Position numbers and translations under genes: made by a program
Source of the DNA: Pectobacterium sp. PL152
GTDB lineage: Bacteria; Pseudomonadota; Gammaproteobacteria; Enterobacterales; Enterobacteriaceae
Direction of reading: 5' to 3'
Length of the DNA: 64,000 nt
Assembly (NCBI GenBank): GCA_021907015.1
Contig: CP091064.1
Span: 4,154,001-4,218,000, forward strand
The notes under the pieces: model-generated
Seen by the model: only the letters and a program-made list of their open reading frames with translations
Databases searched by the model: none
What the model was told of the DNA's origin: nothing
In this document: positions 41,428 to 53,250 of the stretch, piece after piece
How the letters are laid out: each line of letters begins with the position of its first letter
How positions within the stretch are numbered: the first letter of the stretch is position 1

Positions 41428-42460
41428 CTTTATCTACCAACTGACTGGCCTGTTTACGGAATTTAACGATGTCGGTCAGCGGGATGCTATCGACATCCAC
41501 TTCGCCGATTGTGCTGCCAATGGTGGAATCCAGCGTGACGCCTTTGCGAACCGGATATTCATAGTTTGCCTGTGCGTAGAGCTGCTGAGCCGGTGCAGAA
41601 ACCAGATATTCCATCAATTTCACCGCCTGATCTTTATGCGGTGCATGGCGGGCAACGGCTGCGCCAGTGATATTGACGTGCGTACCGCCGTTTTCAAATT
41701 TAGGCTGAACCACTTTGATGGCATCGCCCCATTTACGGGCGTCGGTGCCTTCTTTGGCATTCTTCATGTGGCCGACATAGTAAGAGTTTGCCAGACCTAC
41801 ATCGCAAATGCCGCCGAGGATATCGCGCGCGACGTCGCGGTCACCGCCGGTGGCTTTACGCGCCAGATTGTCTTTCACGCCACGCAGCCAGGTTTCAGTC
41901 TTGGCTTCGCCGTGGTGCGCAATCATTGCGGCAACCAGCGCGGTATTGTAAGGGTGTTGACCTGCACGGATACATACTTTGCCTTTCCATTTCGGATCGG
42001 CCAGATTTTCGTACGTAATGCCGGTCAGCGGCAGAGATTTTTCCGCATAGAGCACGCGGGAACGCATCGACAGGCCAAACCACTGGTTGTCTTTATCGCG
42101 CAGCGCAGCCGGGATGACATCGGTTAGCGTGCTGGACTGAATCGGCTGTGTGACACCGGCTTCGACCAGATCGATCAGGTTACCGGCATCAACGGTCATC
42201 AGCAGGTCAGCCGGTGAGTTTTGGCCTTCGGCTTTCACGCGCTCCAGCATACCGTCTTTGATGAACACGGTATTGACTTTAACCGATGTCTCTTTAGTGA
42301 ACGCATCCAGCAGCGGCTGAATCAAGCCGGGCTCACGCGTGGTATAGAGCGTCAGAGAATCATCTGCGGCGGCAGCAGGCAGGGCGTAGGCAACCATCAG
42401 CGATGAAGCCAGCGTCAGCAGGCGCGCTTTTTTGCGCAGAACGGACAGCGTTTTTGACAT
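41411..42460 (-). CDS. periplasmic Fe(III)-binding protein (FbpA/FutA-like)
   Basis: The 349-aa exported protein has a signal peptide ending in ALPAAAA before DDSLTLYTTREP. It carries FbpA landmarks: LTLYTTREPGLIQPLLDAF, FIKDGMLERVKAEGQNSPAD, GDRDVARDILGGICDVGLAN and the tandem Tyr iron-ligand motif NSYYVGHM. It is first in the operon, followed by permease and ATPase. A Fur-like site lies about 80 bases upstream. Confidence 0.9.
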   Translation of the reverse strand: MSKTLSVLRKKARLLTLASSLMVAYALPAAAADDSLTLYTTREPGLIQPLLDAFTKETSVKVNTVFIKDGMLERVKAEGQNSPADLLMTVDAGNLIDLVEAGVTQPIQSSTLTDVIPAALRDKDNQWFGLSMRSRVLYAEKSLPLTGITYENLADPKWKGKVCIRAGQHPYNTALVAAMIAHHGEAKTETWLRGVKDNLARKATGGDRDVARDILGGICDVGLANSYYVGHMKNAKEGTDARKWGDAIKVVQPKFENGGTHVNITGAAVARHAPHKDQAVKLMEYLVSAPAQQLYAQANYEYPVRKGVTLDSTIGSTIGEVDVDSIPLTDIVKFRKQASQLVDKVGFDQ

Positions 42461-42539
42461 GTTATTATCTTCTCCAGAGTGAATGTGATGCGTAAATTAA
42501 TAAAATAAGGAGATATTTTCGGCAGGTGACAAAAACTAT

Positions 42540-42560
42540 ATATGATAATCACTCTTGTTT
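42540..42560 (-). promoter_or_regulatory. candidate Fur box before the iron transporter operon
   Basis: On the minus strand the sequence reads GAGTGATTATCATATAT. This matches the core GATwATCATT of Fur sites in the correct region before an iron importer. The match is partial. Confidence 0.5.
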
Positions 42561-42694
42561 GCAATCTCATTAGTGCTTGCGCGTTGTTATCGTGATGGGG
42601 GTCAACATAAGCACCTATCGAGATGGTCTGTGGCCTTATTGAGCTGCGAGCGAGTAAAAACAGCGCCGGGCGATTATCTGGTGTGAGGTGAGCG

Positions 42695-43532
42695 CTACGG
42701 CGTCTGGCTTTCGGCCAGCCTGCTGATATGCATGGTCAGCCAGGTGAGCTCTTCTTTCGGCAAGGCCATCTGGTATTTTTCCTGCACGTAATCCCTGATA
42801 GCCCAGGATATTGCCATCGCTTCAGGGTAGTGTTTCAGCAGTTCCTGATAAAAATCGTCCGTGCGCCCCGGCGCGATTTTTCGGGCAATTACCCGTTCGG
42901 AAAAATAGCGTAGATGGGTGATAAAACGGAGATAATCGACGGCGTTGACGTCAATATTCTTATTGAGTTTGTAGCGGACAATTTCTGCCAGACGGTTCAC
43001 TAACTGAACCTGCTGATGGGCATCCGCAATTTCGGCGCTGCCGGCGGCATTAATGAGGTGAAACGCGATATTGACGGCTTCGTCATCAGGCAGCGTGACG
43101 TTAAAACGCGCCGACACGCGATCTTTTGCCTGCACGCCGATCGCGTACTCTTTTTGGTAATAGCGTTTGACTTCCCAACTGAGCTTATTGATGAAATGGT
43201 TGCCCGTTTTGCTACGTTCAACCGCGAAATAGAGATGTTCCGCCAGCGTAAAGAACAGCACCGAATTAAGCTTTTCGGCGTACTGATTTTGCGCCAGCGT
43301 GACAATCTCATGGGTGATGTCAAAAAAGCCGCAGGAATCGTGTCGGTCAATGAAAGGAAATGCCGTGATTTCAGATTTTCCAGTGGAATGAAAACCTGCT
43401 CAACGTGCGTCACATCAATCAACGAACCGGGTCTGGCACCAAATCCGATGCCTTTGCCCAACAGGATCATTTCCTGCTGTTCATGATCGACTAACAGCAT
43501 GCTGTTATTTAACGCTTTTTCACTTTAATCAC
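42695..43532 (-). pseudogene. BglG-family transcriptional antiterminator, frame interrupted
   Basis: Last gene of the bgl operon. The CAT RNA-binding domain (LLVDHEQQEMILLGKGIGFG), PRD1 (AEHLYFAVERSKTGNHFINK) and PRD2 (YLRFITHLRYFSERVIARK; C-terminal LTWLTMHISRL) are all present. Two one-base slips interrupt it: near 43517, where five A stand for an expected six in GTGAAAAAAGCG, and near 43310-43330, before the downstream part resumes as HEIVTLAQNQYAEKLNSVLF. The start is GTG at 43532 or 43523. It should act on the RAT in the leader of this operon. Confidence 0.8.
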
Positions 43533-43612
43533 GTTTTTCTTCCAATCATGCTTTTTCCAATTATCGCCGTTTCCTGCCGCTGGCCACACGGCCTGCGGCA
43601 AGTGTCTGCCTG

Positions 43613-46947
<3,335 letters not shown>

Positions 46948-46973
46948 ACGACGCTTCCCCTGATCCAGAAACG

Positions 46974-47026
46974 AAAAAAGACCTGAAGCTCCTCCCACGA
47001 TGTTGAGTGGGATAGCTTCAGGTCTT
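46974..47026 (-). terminator. leader terminator of the bgl operon
   Basis: On the minus strand AGACCTGAAGCT pairs with AGCTTCAGGTCT, with an inner CCCAC/GTGGG pairing, followed by six T. It ends about 27 bases before the permease ATG and overlaps the RAT, so it is the target of antitermination. Confidence 0.88.
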
Positions 47027-47050
47027 GCCTAGAAAACTAGTTACACGCCT
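47019..47050 (-). promoter_or_regulatory. RAT site for the BglG protein
   Basis: On the minus strand GTGTAACTAG, a TTTT loop and CTAGGCAAGACCTGAAG follow the RAT layout. The CTAG arms form the apical stem, flanked by the conserved GTnAC and GGCAAnACCTGA segments. The last part is also the first arm of the leader terminator. Confidence 0.78.
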
Positions 47051-47387
47051 GTGCTGCTGTTGTAAGTCCTTGTGCGCGGGAAAGTCAAACAGATCGTGCC
47101 GCCTTGATGGGTAAGTGTGATGGCAATAGCAGAATGGAAGGCTTCGCCTGACGAGGCCGATTCATTTCAGGCATGTTGAATAAAATATGGCGCTTTTTAA
47201 CCGATTATAAACAACAGAGCGAGGTAAACTCGCAGAGTGCAAATGGGCAGACGAACGGCGAAAAACGCGTATGATTTCTGTAGTATGGAGAGATCATCTG
47301 TTTGCACCAATGATAGGTTGATGCCCGCCGTATATTAGTTAATTCATTGTTTTTATTTAAAAATATGCACCGTTGGGATCTATTGCT
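47051..47387. other. divergent region between the bgl operon and the dgcP-like gene
   Basis: About 340 bases with no credible gene. It should hold the bgl promoter (leftward) and the cyclase promoter (rightward); the last 60 bases are A+T rich. Confidence 0.5.
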
Positions 47388-48433
47388 ATGACTGATAATT
47401 TGCTTTCTCACCTCTCGAACGCATTACGTTCAGAGGATTCCTTCGAGGGGCTCGTTCGCCAGTTATTGGTCATGCTGGAGCTGGTCACCGATCTGGAATC
47501 GACTTACCTGACGCAGGTTGACACCGAAGCGGGCTTTCAAAATATCCTGTTTGCTCACAACACTAAAACGCTCAATATTCCTGAAGGTGTCTCGGTTCCG
47601 TGGCATGACACGCTGTGCAAACGTGCGTTGGACGAAGGGCAAAGTTACACGCCTAATGTGGCCGACTGTTGGGGGATTCGCAGGCGGCGAAAGCGCTGGG
47701 TATTATGACCTATGCCAGTACGCCGGTACGCATGGAGGACGGGCAGTTGTATGGCACCCTCTGTGCCGCGAGCTCCGACCATAAGCCGCTGACGACCAAA
47801 GGTGAACAAATCCTGAGTTTATTCGCACAGCTTATTGCTCAGCAGGTGCAGAAAGAGTGGCTGGTGCAGCAGTTAACGGCCGCAAACGCCGCGTTACATG
47901 AATATTCTTACACCGATTCACTGACCGGATTGCTTAACCGTCGCGGGGTGTTTTACTCGCTGGAAGCGCTGTTTTCTCAGGCAAGAAACGACCATCAGCA
48001 GGCGCTCATTGTGTTTATTGACCTCGATGGCTTTAAGAGAATTAACGATCAGTTCGGCCACGAAGCCGGTGATATCTTCTTGCAAGACGTTGGTCGACGT
48101 TTGCTCATGTGGGGCAACCCAGGTGATGTTGTCGGGCGTCTCGGTGGTGATGAATTTGTTTTTGCCCGCATGGTAAACATTGCGCCGGGAGAGAATGAGT
48201 GTGTGATTGCTTCCTTCAGGGATGACATTACACCCTTGTTGCAGGGGAACTATTCGCTCGGTACGGTCAGTATTGACTATTTGGGCGCAAGTATAGGGAT
48301 CGTTACGGCAGATCCTTCCGTCGAGGAGCCTGATGGCGTGATTCGCCGGGCTGATGCTGCAATGTACGCCAATAAAATCACGCGCAAAAAAGATCAAACC
48401 CGCGCTTTTGAGGTCATCACAGCACAATCGTAA
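47388..48433 (+). pseudogene. dgcP: GAF-GGDEF diguanylate cyclase (DgcP/YeaP-like), frame interrupted
   Basis: About 348 residues. The N-terminal GAF domain (LVRQLLVMLELVTDLESTYL, SVPWHDTLCKRALDEG, STPVRMEDGQLYGTLCAASS) closely matches E. coli DgcP as I remember it. The GGDEF domain follows (YTDSLTGLLNRRGVFYSLEA, FIDLDGFKRINDQFGH, GRLGGDEFVFAR). The catalytic loop is intact. The position of the inhibitory RxxD site reads NPGD, so feedback inhibition is probably absent. One base is missing near 47675 (GGGGGATT for an expected six G). ATG 47388 gives the family N-terminus. Confidence 0.83.
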
Positions 48434-48462
48434 ATGCCTATGCAGAGGTCATCATCTGCTCA

Positions 48463-49269
48463 TCAGGCATCTTTGGTTGCATCCAGAGTGAGTTTGCCAT
48501 CTTCTAAGTGAAGTTTGGTGGGGGAAAGGAGTTCAAACAGGCGGTTGAACGGATCGGCGTCTTTGCCTGATTCCCCCGTCATAAAGTTGAAGTCCATTTC
48601 TATCAGGTACTTCAGACGTGGTACATAGCCTTCCGGTGCCTGCGCTTGTTCGATTAATGGCAGACTTTCATGGTGATCTAACACCATCTTGAAAAATTCG
48701 GTTTGTTTAAACTCGCCGCGACTCCACTCCAGTTTGCTTTGTGCCATGGCCATCGTGCGCCACACTTGTTCCTGGTCATAAGCCTCGCTCCAGGCTGCAC
48801 GCCGCTCATTCACCGTAAAGGTTCCGCTGTCGTCATAGGTAATCAGCGCCAGCTGTTCACGAGACAGACCTTTGAAGGGGTTACTTCCTTGACCATTGGT
48901 ATACGCTGTAGCTTGTTTCGCTCTGGCTAATCGCTCGGGGTCATCGCTATCGGGGATTTCCGCATCGTGCGCTTTCTTACTACTGACATAGCCCATGCCG
49001 ACCAGTTCATCATCCACGTTTCTGGCTCTGGTCGCCAATGTACTGCGGTCGCTTTTAGCATCTCTGGCTTCGGCCCTGACGGCGGCGTCGCTGAGCTGTT
49101 TTGCCAGCGTTGTAATGCCGCTACTCTTTTTATTTGAATAACCATCAGACACTGTAGACGCGGACTGTGAGTCTTCGGATACGTTTTCCTGCTTTTTTAT
49201 CGAGCGACTGTCAGTGGTGGACTGTGTACCTGCCACCGTACTTTTTGAAAGGCCATTGAGGTTAATCAT
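48463..49269 (-). CDS. hypothetical protein, Ser/Thr-rich N-terminus
   Basis: I do not recognise this 268-aa protein. The first 60 residues are rich in Ser, Thr, Gln and Lys and look disordered. Residues from about 120 form a probably helical domain (FKGLSREQLALITYDDSGTF, EAYDQEQVWRTMAMAQSKLE, FFKMVLDHHESLPLIEQAQ) ending in a segment on LFELLSPTKLHLEDGKLTL. There is no signal peptide or membrane segment. The low-complexity N-terminus resembles those of type III or flagellar-exported proteins, but that is only an impression. The frame is intact and codon use matches its neighbours. Confidence 0.65.
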   Translation of the reverse strand: MINLNGLSKSTVAGTQSTTDSRSIKKQENVSEDSQSASTVSDGYSNKKSSGITTLAKQLSDAAVRAEARDAKSDRSTLATRARNVDDELVGMGYVSSKKAHDAEIPDSDDPERLARAKQATAYTNGQGSNPFKGLSREQLALITYDDSGTFTVNERRAAWSEAYDQEQVWRTMAMAQSKLEWSRGEFKQTEFFKMVLDHHESLPLIEQAQAPEGYVPRLKYLIEMDFNFMTGESGKDADPFNRLFELLSPTKLHLEDGKLTLDATKDA

Positions 49270-49376
49270 TCGTTCTTCTCACTCGTTGTGATTCAGGGAT
49301 AAGTAACGACCCATGTTGCTTATCCCTATTCATAAAAAATGCTTGAGTGGGTGCTCAGCTATTTTTAGTACGGGTG

Positions 49377-49517
49377 TTATCTCATGGTAATTTCTACATC
49401 TGAGTCGTGAGTATTGACGTTGGCATACGTCACCCTTAGGTCACAGCGTGCGCCGTTGCCAGGCGTGGTGCTCTTAGTCCATTGGGCGCGGAATACGACG
49501 CTGTGTGCTGTAGCCAT
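49377..49517 (-). CDS. possible small protein (46 aa)
   Basis: An open frame from ATG 49517 reads MATAHSVVFRAQWTKSTTPG and ends DSDVEITMR. The composition is protein-like, with alternating strand-like segments, but there is no good ribosome site and no family I recognise. It could be a remnant of a larger gene. Confidence 0.3.
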   Translation of the reverse strand: MATAHSVVFRAQWTKSTTPGNGARCDLRVTYANVNTHDSDVEITMR

Positions 49518-49892
49518 AAACGCAGGCAGACCGCGTGATCTAATAACAAATCGGCATTATATAAAAAATGTTTAAGTATTTATGGTTATTTTAATAACGC
49601 TTTATAGGCTTTGAAAGTATATTTTCTTTCCTCTCTTAATTTACTTGCGCTAATAATAATTATGATAATTATTAATTTGTGTCCTGTTTCTTCAGGATGA
49701 GATGATTGGGTTAGACGAAGCGCTATAGACAGGTATCTCATGACTGAATGAGAGAGTCAGCTAATGCTAATGTGGCTATGCTTGCTGGGATAGCGAACGA
49801 TGCGGATAAACAGCGTAGCAATATCGATGGTTGCCGTTGGTAAGCCTGTATTGCGGCATGAATGGCTATTTTGAATAATCGAAGAGTAGGGT

Positions 49893-49938
49893 ACAGGGGC
49901 GCTTGTTAAGTCAAAAGACATCCAGCGCCTGTTTTTTT
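49893..49938 (+). terminator. orphan Rho-independent terminator
   Basis: ACAGGGGCGCT (49893-49903) pairs with AGCGCCTGT (49923-49931) allowing a small bulge, and seven T follow. No plus-strand gene ends nearby, so it may terminate a small RNA. Confidence 0.6.
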
Positions 49939-50032
49939 AATGAGTAGGGGTACTAATGGTAACGCTTAAATCATTCGAGCTGCGGAAAAATGTATACACG
50001 AGCAGCTTGAATAGTGATGAAACGATATTGCT

Positions 50033-50368
50033 TTACCAGCCGCAGACGTTAGTCTCTTCATCCGCATCGTAACCACGTACGATATTCACCAGTTCTTTTA
50101 CCGCTTCAGCCGAAACTGTCTTGTCTTTTACTTCTTCGACCGTAGAGAGCTTTGTCGACGGACACGCCGTTGTTATTATTCGTAACCGTCAGCAGAAAAC
50201 CTTTTTATTTTCGCTGGTTGAAGACAGCTCGTTGAGTAATTCCACAACTGCGCCTGCGGCGAAATCAGGCACATAAAAAGCCATCGGCTTGAGATAAACT
50301 TTCTCTGCCTTTTCCTTATTGTCGCAGTTCAATAGTGTTAATGAATACCCTTTATTTTCACTTGTCAT
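50033..50368 (-). pseudogene. small acidic protein of about 110 aa, frame interrupted
   Basis: Unrecognised. Read through two one-base breaks (near 50195, where one T is missing after KKVF, and near 50150) it begins MTSENKGYSLTLLNCDNKEK. It continues through AFYVPDFAAGAVVELLNELS and LLTVTNNNNGVSVDKLSTVE, and ends AEAVKELVNIVRGYDADEET followed by NVCGW. The start lies ten bases after the cupin gene, so the two form an operon. The long acidic body with a short Cys-Gly-Trp tail recalls peptide precursors, but no known leader family is matched. Confidence 0.5.
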
Positions 50369-50378
50369 TATGTTTACC

Positions 50379-50711
50379 TCAACCTTCTATCAGAATTTTT
50401 GGATCGACATAAAAATCTACGTTAAATAGTGTGTCATCAGATAACGCTTCGATTCTGTGCCATTTTTCTGGCGGGAATACACCAAATTGTCCGGCTTCAA
50501 TAGTCAGCGTTTCGACGGGCTCAGGACTGGTCTCATCGGTATAACCATAATAACGAATTGTCCCTTGCATCACGCACAAACGTGGGTAAACGCCTTGCCG
50601 TGTCCCTGCATCCAAATGACGCTGCCAGATAGACGCCGGCGCAGTTTCCTTTGTCCAAAAAGGCGTGGTACGGGTGTGAACATAATTCGCTGGTATGACA
50701 ATTCGTTCCAT
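50379..50711 (-). CDS. DUF1971 (cupin-like, YeaR / TehB N-terminal type) protein
   Basis: A 110-aa protein with RIVIPANYVHTRTTPFWTKE, DAGTRQGVYPRLCVMQGTIR and GQFGVFPPEKWHRIEALSDD. This is the small beta-barrel domain seen alone in YeaR and at the N-terminus of some TehB tellurite-resistance methyltransferases. No methyltransferase is attached. It leads a two-gene unit with the small protein downstream. The ligand is unknown. Confidence 0.8.
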   Translation of the reverse strand: MERIVIPANYVHTRTTPFWTKETAPASIWQRHLDAGTRQGVYPRLCVMQGTIRYYGYTDETSPEPVETLTIEAGQFGVFPPEKWHRIEALSDDTLFNVDFYVDPKILIEG

Positions 50712-51086
50712 GTTTAAACCTCATGTTTTACCCAACCACATGACGGGCGGGAAGGAAAAACCATATGGTGCATATCATATACCTCTTTTAATGTTTGTGA
50801 ATTATTTTCTGCTAATTAATTTTACAATGTCGCAACGCTTTGCGGAAATACCGTATTATCAGGGATCAACGTTTCTCTCGCTGGCTATTTATCTCACCTG
50901 GTTGACGGAGGTAAAAACTAACATCAAGGAATAGTTACATTAAGTTATTTCTTGATGCTCCCTTATTGGGGATGGTGGGTCTAAAAATACCCTTATTGGT
51001 ACTCAATTAGGGTTATTGTTAAAAATAAATCAAAAGAGTAAAAATGAAAAAATATAACGCTACTTGATGATGAGGTTTGAACTCAA
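50712..51086. other. intergenic region, A+T rich
   Basis: About 375 bases between divergent genes. It is A+T rich, with no reading frame I trust and no clear structure. It should contain the promoters of the cupin gene and the flavin-reductase-like gene. Confidence 0.4.
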
Positions 51087-51676
51087 ATGAAAAAGAACGT
51101 AAAACTCAGTTCATTTTATTATGGTTTCCCAGTTTTTCTCGTTACGACGATGGATAATAACAACGGAAATATCAATGTTGCTTCTGTATCGTCGTCAATT
51201 TCTCTCGGCGATAAAATTATTATCGGTGTCACTAAAGGAAGTAAGACCTGTAGTAATTTATTATCCGGATCTGATGTTGTGATTAATATTCCTGATTATA
51301 AACTTTGGGAGAAGGTTGAAGAACTGGGTAAGTTGACCGGGAGCGATACGCTATCTGAGGGCAGATAAAATGGGGCGTTCAGGTATGCCACGATAAATTC
51401 TCCAAAGTTGGCCTTCACACCGAATCTTCTCGCGATATTACGCCGCCTCGGGTGATTGAATGTCCTATTCAGGCGGAATGTAAAACCGTCAGCACGACGG
51501 ACAAAGGGCGTTTTATTCTCGTCGAGCTGGATATTGTCAACGTCTGGGTGGATAGCGAGCTACTAGGCGCGAATGATGTTGTTGATTCGTCAAAATGGAA
51601 ACCTCTGATCTACAACTTCCGCGAATACGACACCACGGGTGACGCATTAGGCTTTAACTTTAAATACGGTCATTAA
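51087..51676 (+). pseudogene. flavin reductase-like (FMN-binding split-barrel) protein, frame interrupted
   Basis: About 196 residues of the DIM6/NTAB flavin-reductase-like family: SFYYGFPVFLVTTMDNNNGN, NVASVSSSISLGDKIIIGVT, KTCSNLLSGSDVVINIPD and a C-terminal AECKTVSTTDKGRFILVELD. One base is missing near 51355; in the resumed frame the text reads IKWGVQVCHDKFSKVGLHTE. It probably binds FMN; the substrate is unknown. It stands at the edge of the A+T-rich accessory region. Confidence 0.75.
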
Positions 51677-51689
51677 TATTACAGAGAGA

Positions 51690-51845
51690 ATGCAATCGCT
51701 TGGTGAACCGTTGCTGCCTGGCTCACCGGCGCGTTCTTCTCGATTCGTGATTTATGCTACCACTTTCGAACTGCTGGATATCGGCGTTCAGTTGTCGTAT
51801 GGAGAAAACGTTATCGAACATGGTGACACTACGGAACATATATGA
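51690..51845 (+). CDS. possible truncated protein (51 aa)
   Basis: An open frame 13 bases after the flavin-reductase-like gene, with AGAGAGA before the ATG. It encodes MQSLGEPLLPGSPARSSRFV and ends GENVIEHGDTTEHI. It overlaps the end of the convergent minus-strand gene by 17 bases. It looks like the N-terminal part of a larger protein cut off at the island boundary; no family is recognised. Confidence 0.35.
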   Translation: MQSLGEPLLPGSPARSSRFVIYATTFELLDIGVQLSYGENVIEHGDTTEHI

Positions 51846-53250
51846 TTTCGAAGGTCGATGTTAAATCTTTAAGATCTTTCTTTGCCCCATCTTTGTAATG
51901 AATCTGTACATCATAATGGTAGATCAGCTTTTCCTGCGGATTAAGAATAAGCTGCAAGGCTGACATTTTCACTTTGACTGTCTTACTAGGATGATCGCTA
52001 TTCAGTGCTATCGTCTGGTTGCTAATGCTGATTAATATCTGCTCAATGGGTTTCGGACCACTGGGATCGTAGGCGCCGCTGCTGCTGATAAATTCCAGCG
52101 TTTTGACAATTTCCACTGGAGTGGACTGATCGATAAACGGCAGAGGGTTGTTTTTATATTCAATCGGCATTCTGAGTCGTACCGGAATATTGTCAGGGTT
52201 GAATCCCTCCTGTTGAACTTCCAGTTCACCATTGAGCAACAGATGCTGTGATGCAGTAAACAGTGCGTCCCAAATCTTTGCAAATTGTGCTGCTGGCAGC
52301 GTGAACGAATCAATAATGCCGCTTTGCAGGTTGATGATCGCATTGGTCTCTTCGGTTTTTCCCGCTGGTAATGACAACTGTAACTTAAGGCGATGCGCGC
52401 TGGAAAACGGAATCAACTTGCCTTGTGGCTGGGATTGAATAAAGGTTGTTTCGGCATCGCTAATGCGTTGTCTGGTCACCTTTGGCAGCAGGAAATAGTC
52501 AAAGGTCACATTAAACTGGGCCGTTTCTGTCGCTCCTTCTGGTGCAGAAAAAGTGATCGACAACATGGGTTTATCGTTGTCACTGCTGTTACTTGCTAAT
52601 AGGAATGTATCCGGTAAATAATAAAGATATTCTTTACGAATATTATCCTGATAATAGTTATACCAACTTTGATCATATCTTATTGGGGTGAGAATTAATT
52701 CTAACCGCGGTTTCGGTGGTGCAATGCCACGATAGATATAAGGATAATAATTTTCCGCAAAATAAAATATCTTAGGATCGGTAATGGTATTCAGCATACC
52801 TGTATCGGATTTAATGGCGATGACCAGCGTGGTTTGCGCATCGTAGTTAGATAAGGCTCTTAGTAACGCATCTCGCTGCTCAAGTCGGGTGAGTTTTAGT
52901 TGAGCCTGATATTGTTTTCCGGCTTTCCGCGCTACGTCCTGAAATATCATCTCATTGAATTTTCCAAACTGATTAAAATTGAGGACTACATAAGGCATTT
53001 CTGGGACGTTTTTATTGAGATCGAAACTCAAAACCATCGTCCAACTTATGCCATCAGTTATGGTTTCAATTTGATAGCGTATTTCGCCAGAGACATTCTC
53101 GGTACTGACCTGCGCCGTCAATTCGTCGGGCAACGATGCCAGAGAGGTCCGCAGTTTTCGGGTCAGGTTAACGTTTTCACTAAACTGTTGCTGCGCATTT
53201 TCCAGAATGATTTTGTTTAACGTAACCAGGTCATTGAGAAATATGTTCAT
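51829..53250 (-). CDS. uncharacterised beta-rich protein, paralogue G of the tandem array
   Basis: Intact frame of 473 residues (479 if an upstream in-frame ATG at 53268 is used). No signal peptide or membrane helix is visible. The centre holds the signature shared with its neighbours: EYLYYLPDTFLLAS, then KPMLSITFSAPEG, then ETAQFNVTFDYFL. The C-terminal part (LIYHYDVQIHYKDGAKKDL) resembles the strand-rich modules ending paralogues D and E. It overlaps the end of gene F. The function is unknown; the pattern resembles long uncharacterised multi-module proteins I recall from actinobacteria and myxobacteria. Confidence 0.7.
   Translation of the reverse strand: MNIFLNDLVTLNKIILENAQQQFSENVNLTRKLRTSLASLPDELTAQVSTENVSGEIRYQIETITDGISWTMVLSFDLNKNVPEMPYVVLNFNQFGKFNEMIFQDVARKAGKQYQAQLKLTRLEQRDALLRALSNYDAQTTLVIAIKSDTGMLNTITDPKIFYFAENYYPYIYRGIAPPKPRLELILTPIRYDQSWYNYYQDNIRKEYLYYLPDTFLLASNSSDNDKPMLSITFSAPEGATETAQFNVTFDYFLLPKVTRQRISDAETTFIQSQPQGKLIPFSSAHRLKLQLSLPAGKTEETNAIINLQSGIIDSFTLPAAQFAKIWDALFTASQHLLLNGELEVQQEGFNPDNIPVRLRMPIEYKNNPLPFIDQSTPVEIVKTLEFISSSGAYDPSGPKPIEQILISISNQTIALNSDHPSKTVKVKMSALQLILNPQEKLIYHYDVQIHYKDGAKKDLKDLTSTFEIIYVP

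Larger units (their letters stand above)
49270..50032. other. mostly non-coding accessory region
   Basis: About 760 bases holding a possible 46-aa gene on the minus strand (49377-49517) and a rightward terminator at 49893-49938 with no recognised gene before it. The part at 49550-49700 is strongly A+T rich. Confidence 0.45.

Noticed and set aside
46948-46998. Upstream in-frame start for the PTS permease
   Set aside because: It lies inside the leader terminator hairpin, and the added residues do not belong to the EIIB domain. ATG 46947 has a good ribosome site.
49956-50069. Short plus-strand open frame after the orphan terminator
   Set aside because: It has no ribosome site and no pattern, and overlaps the better-supported small gene on the minus strand.
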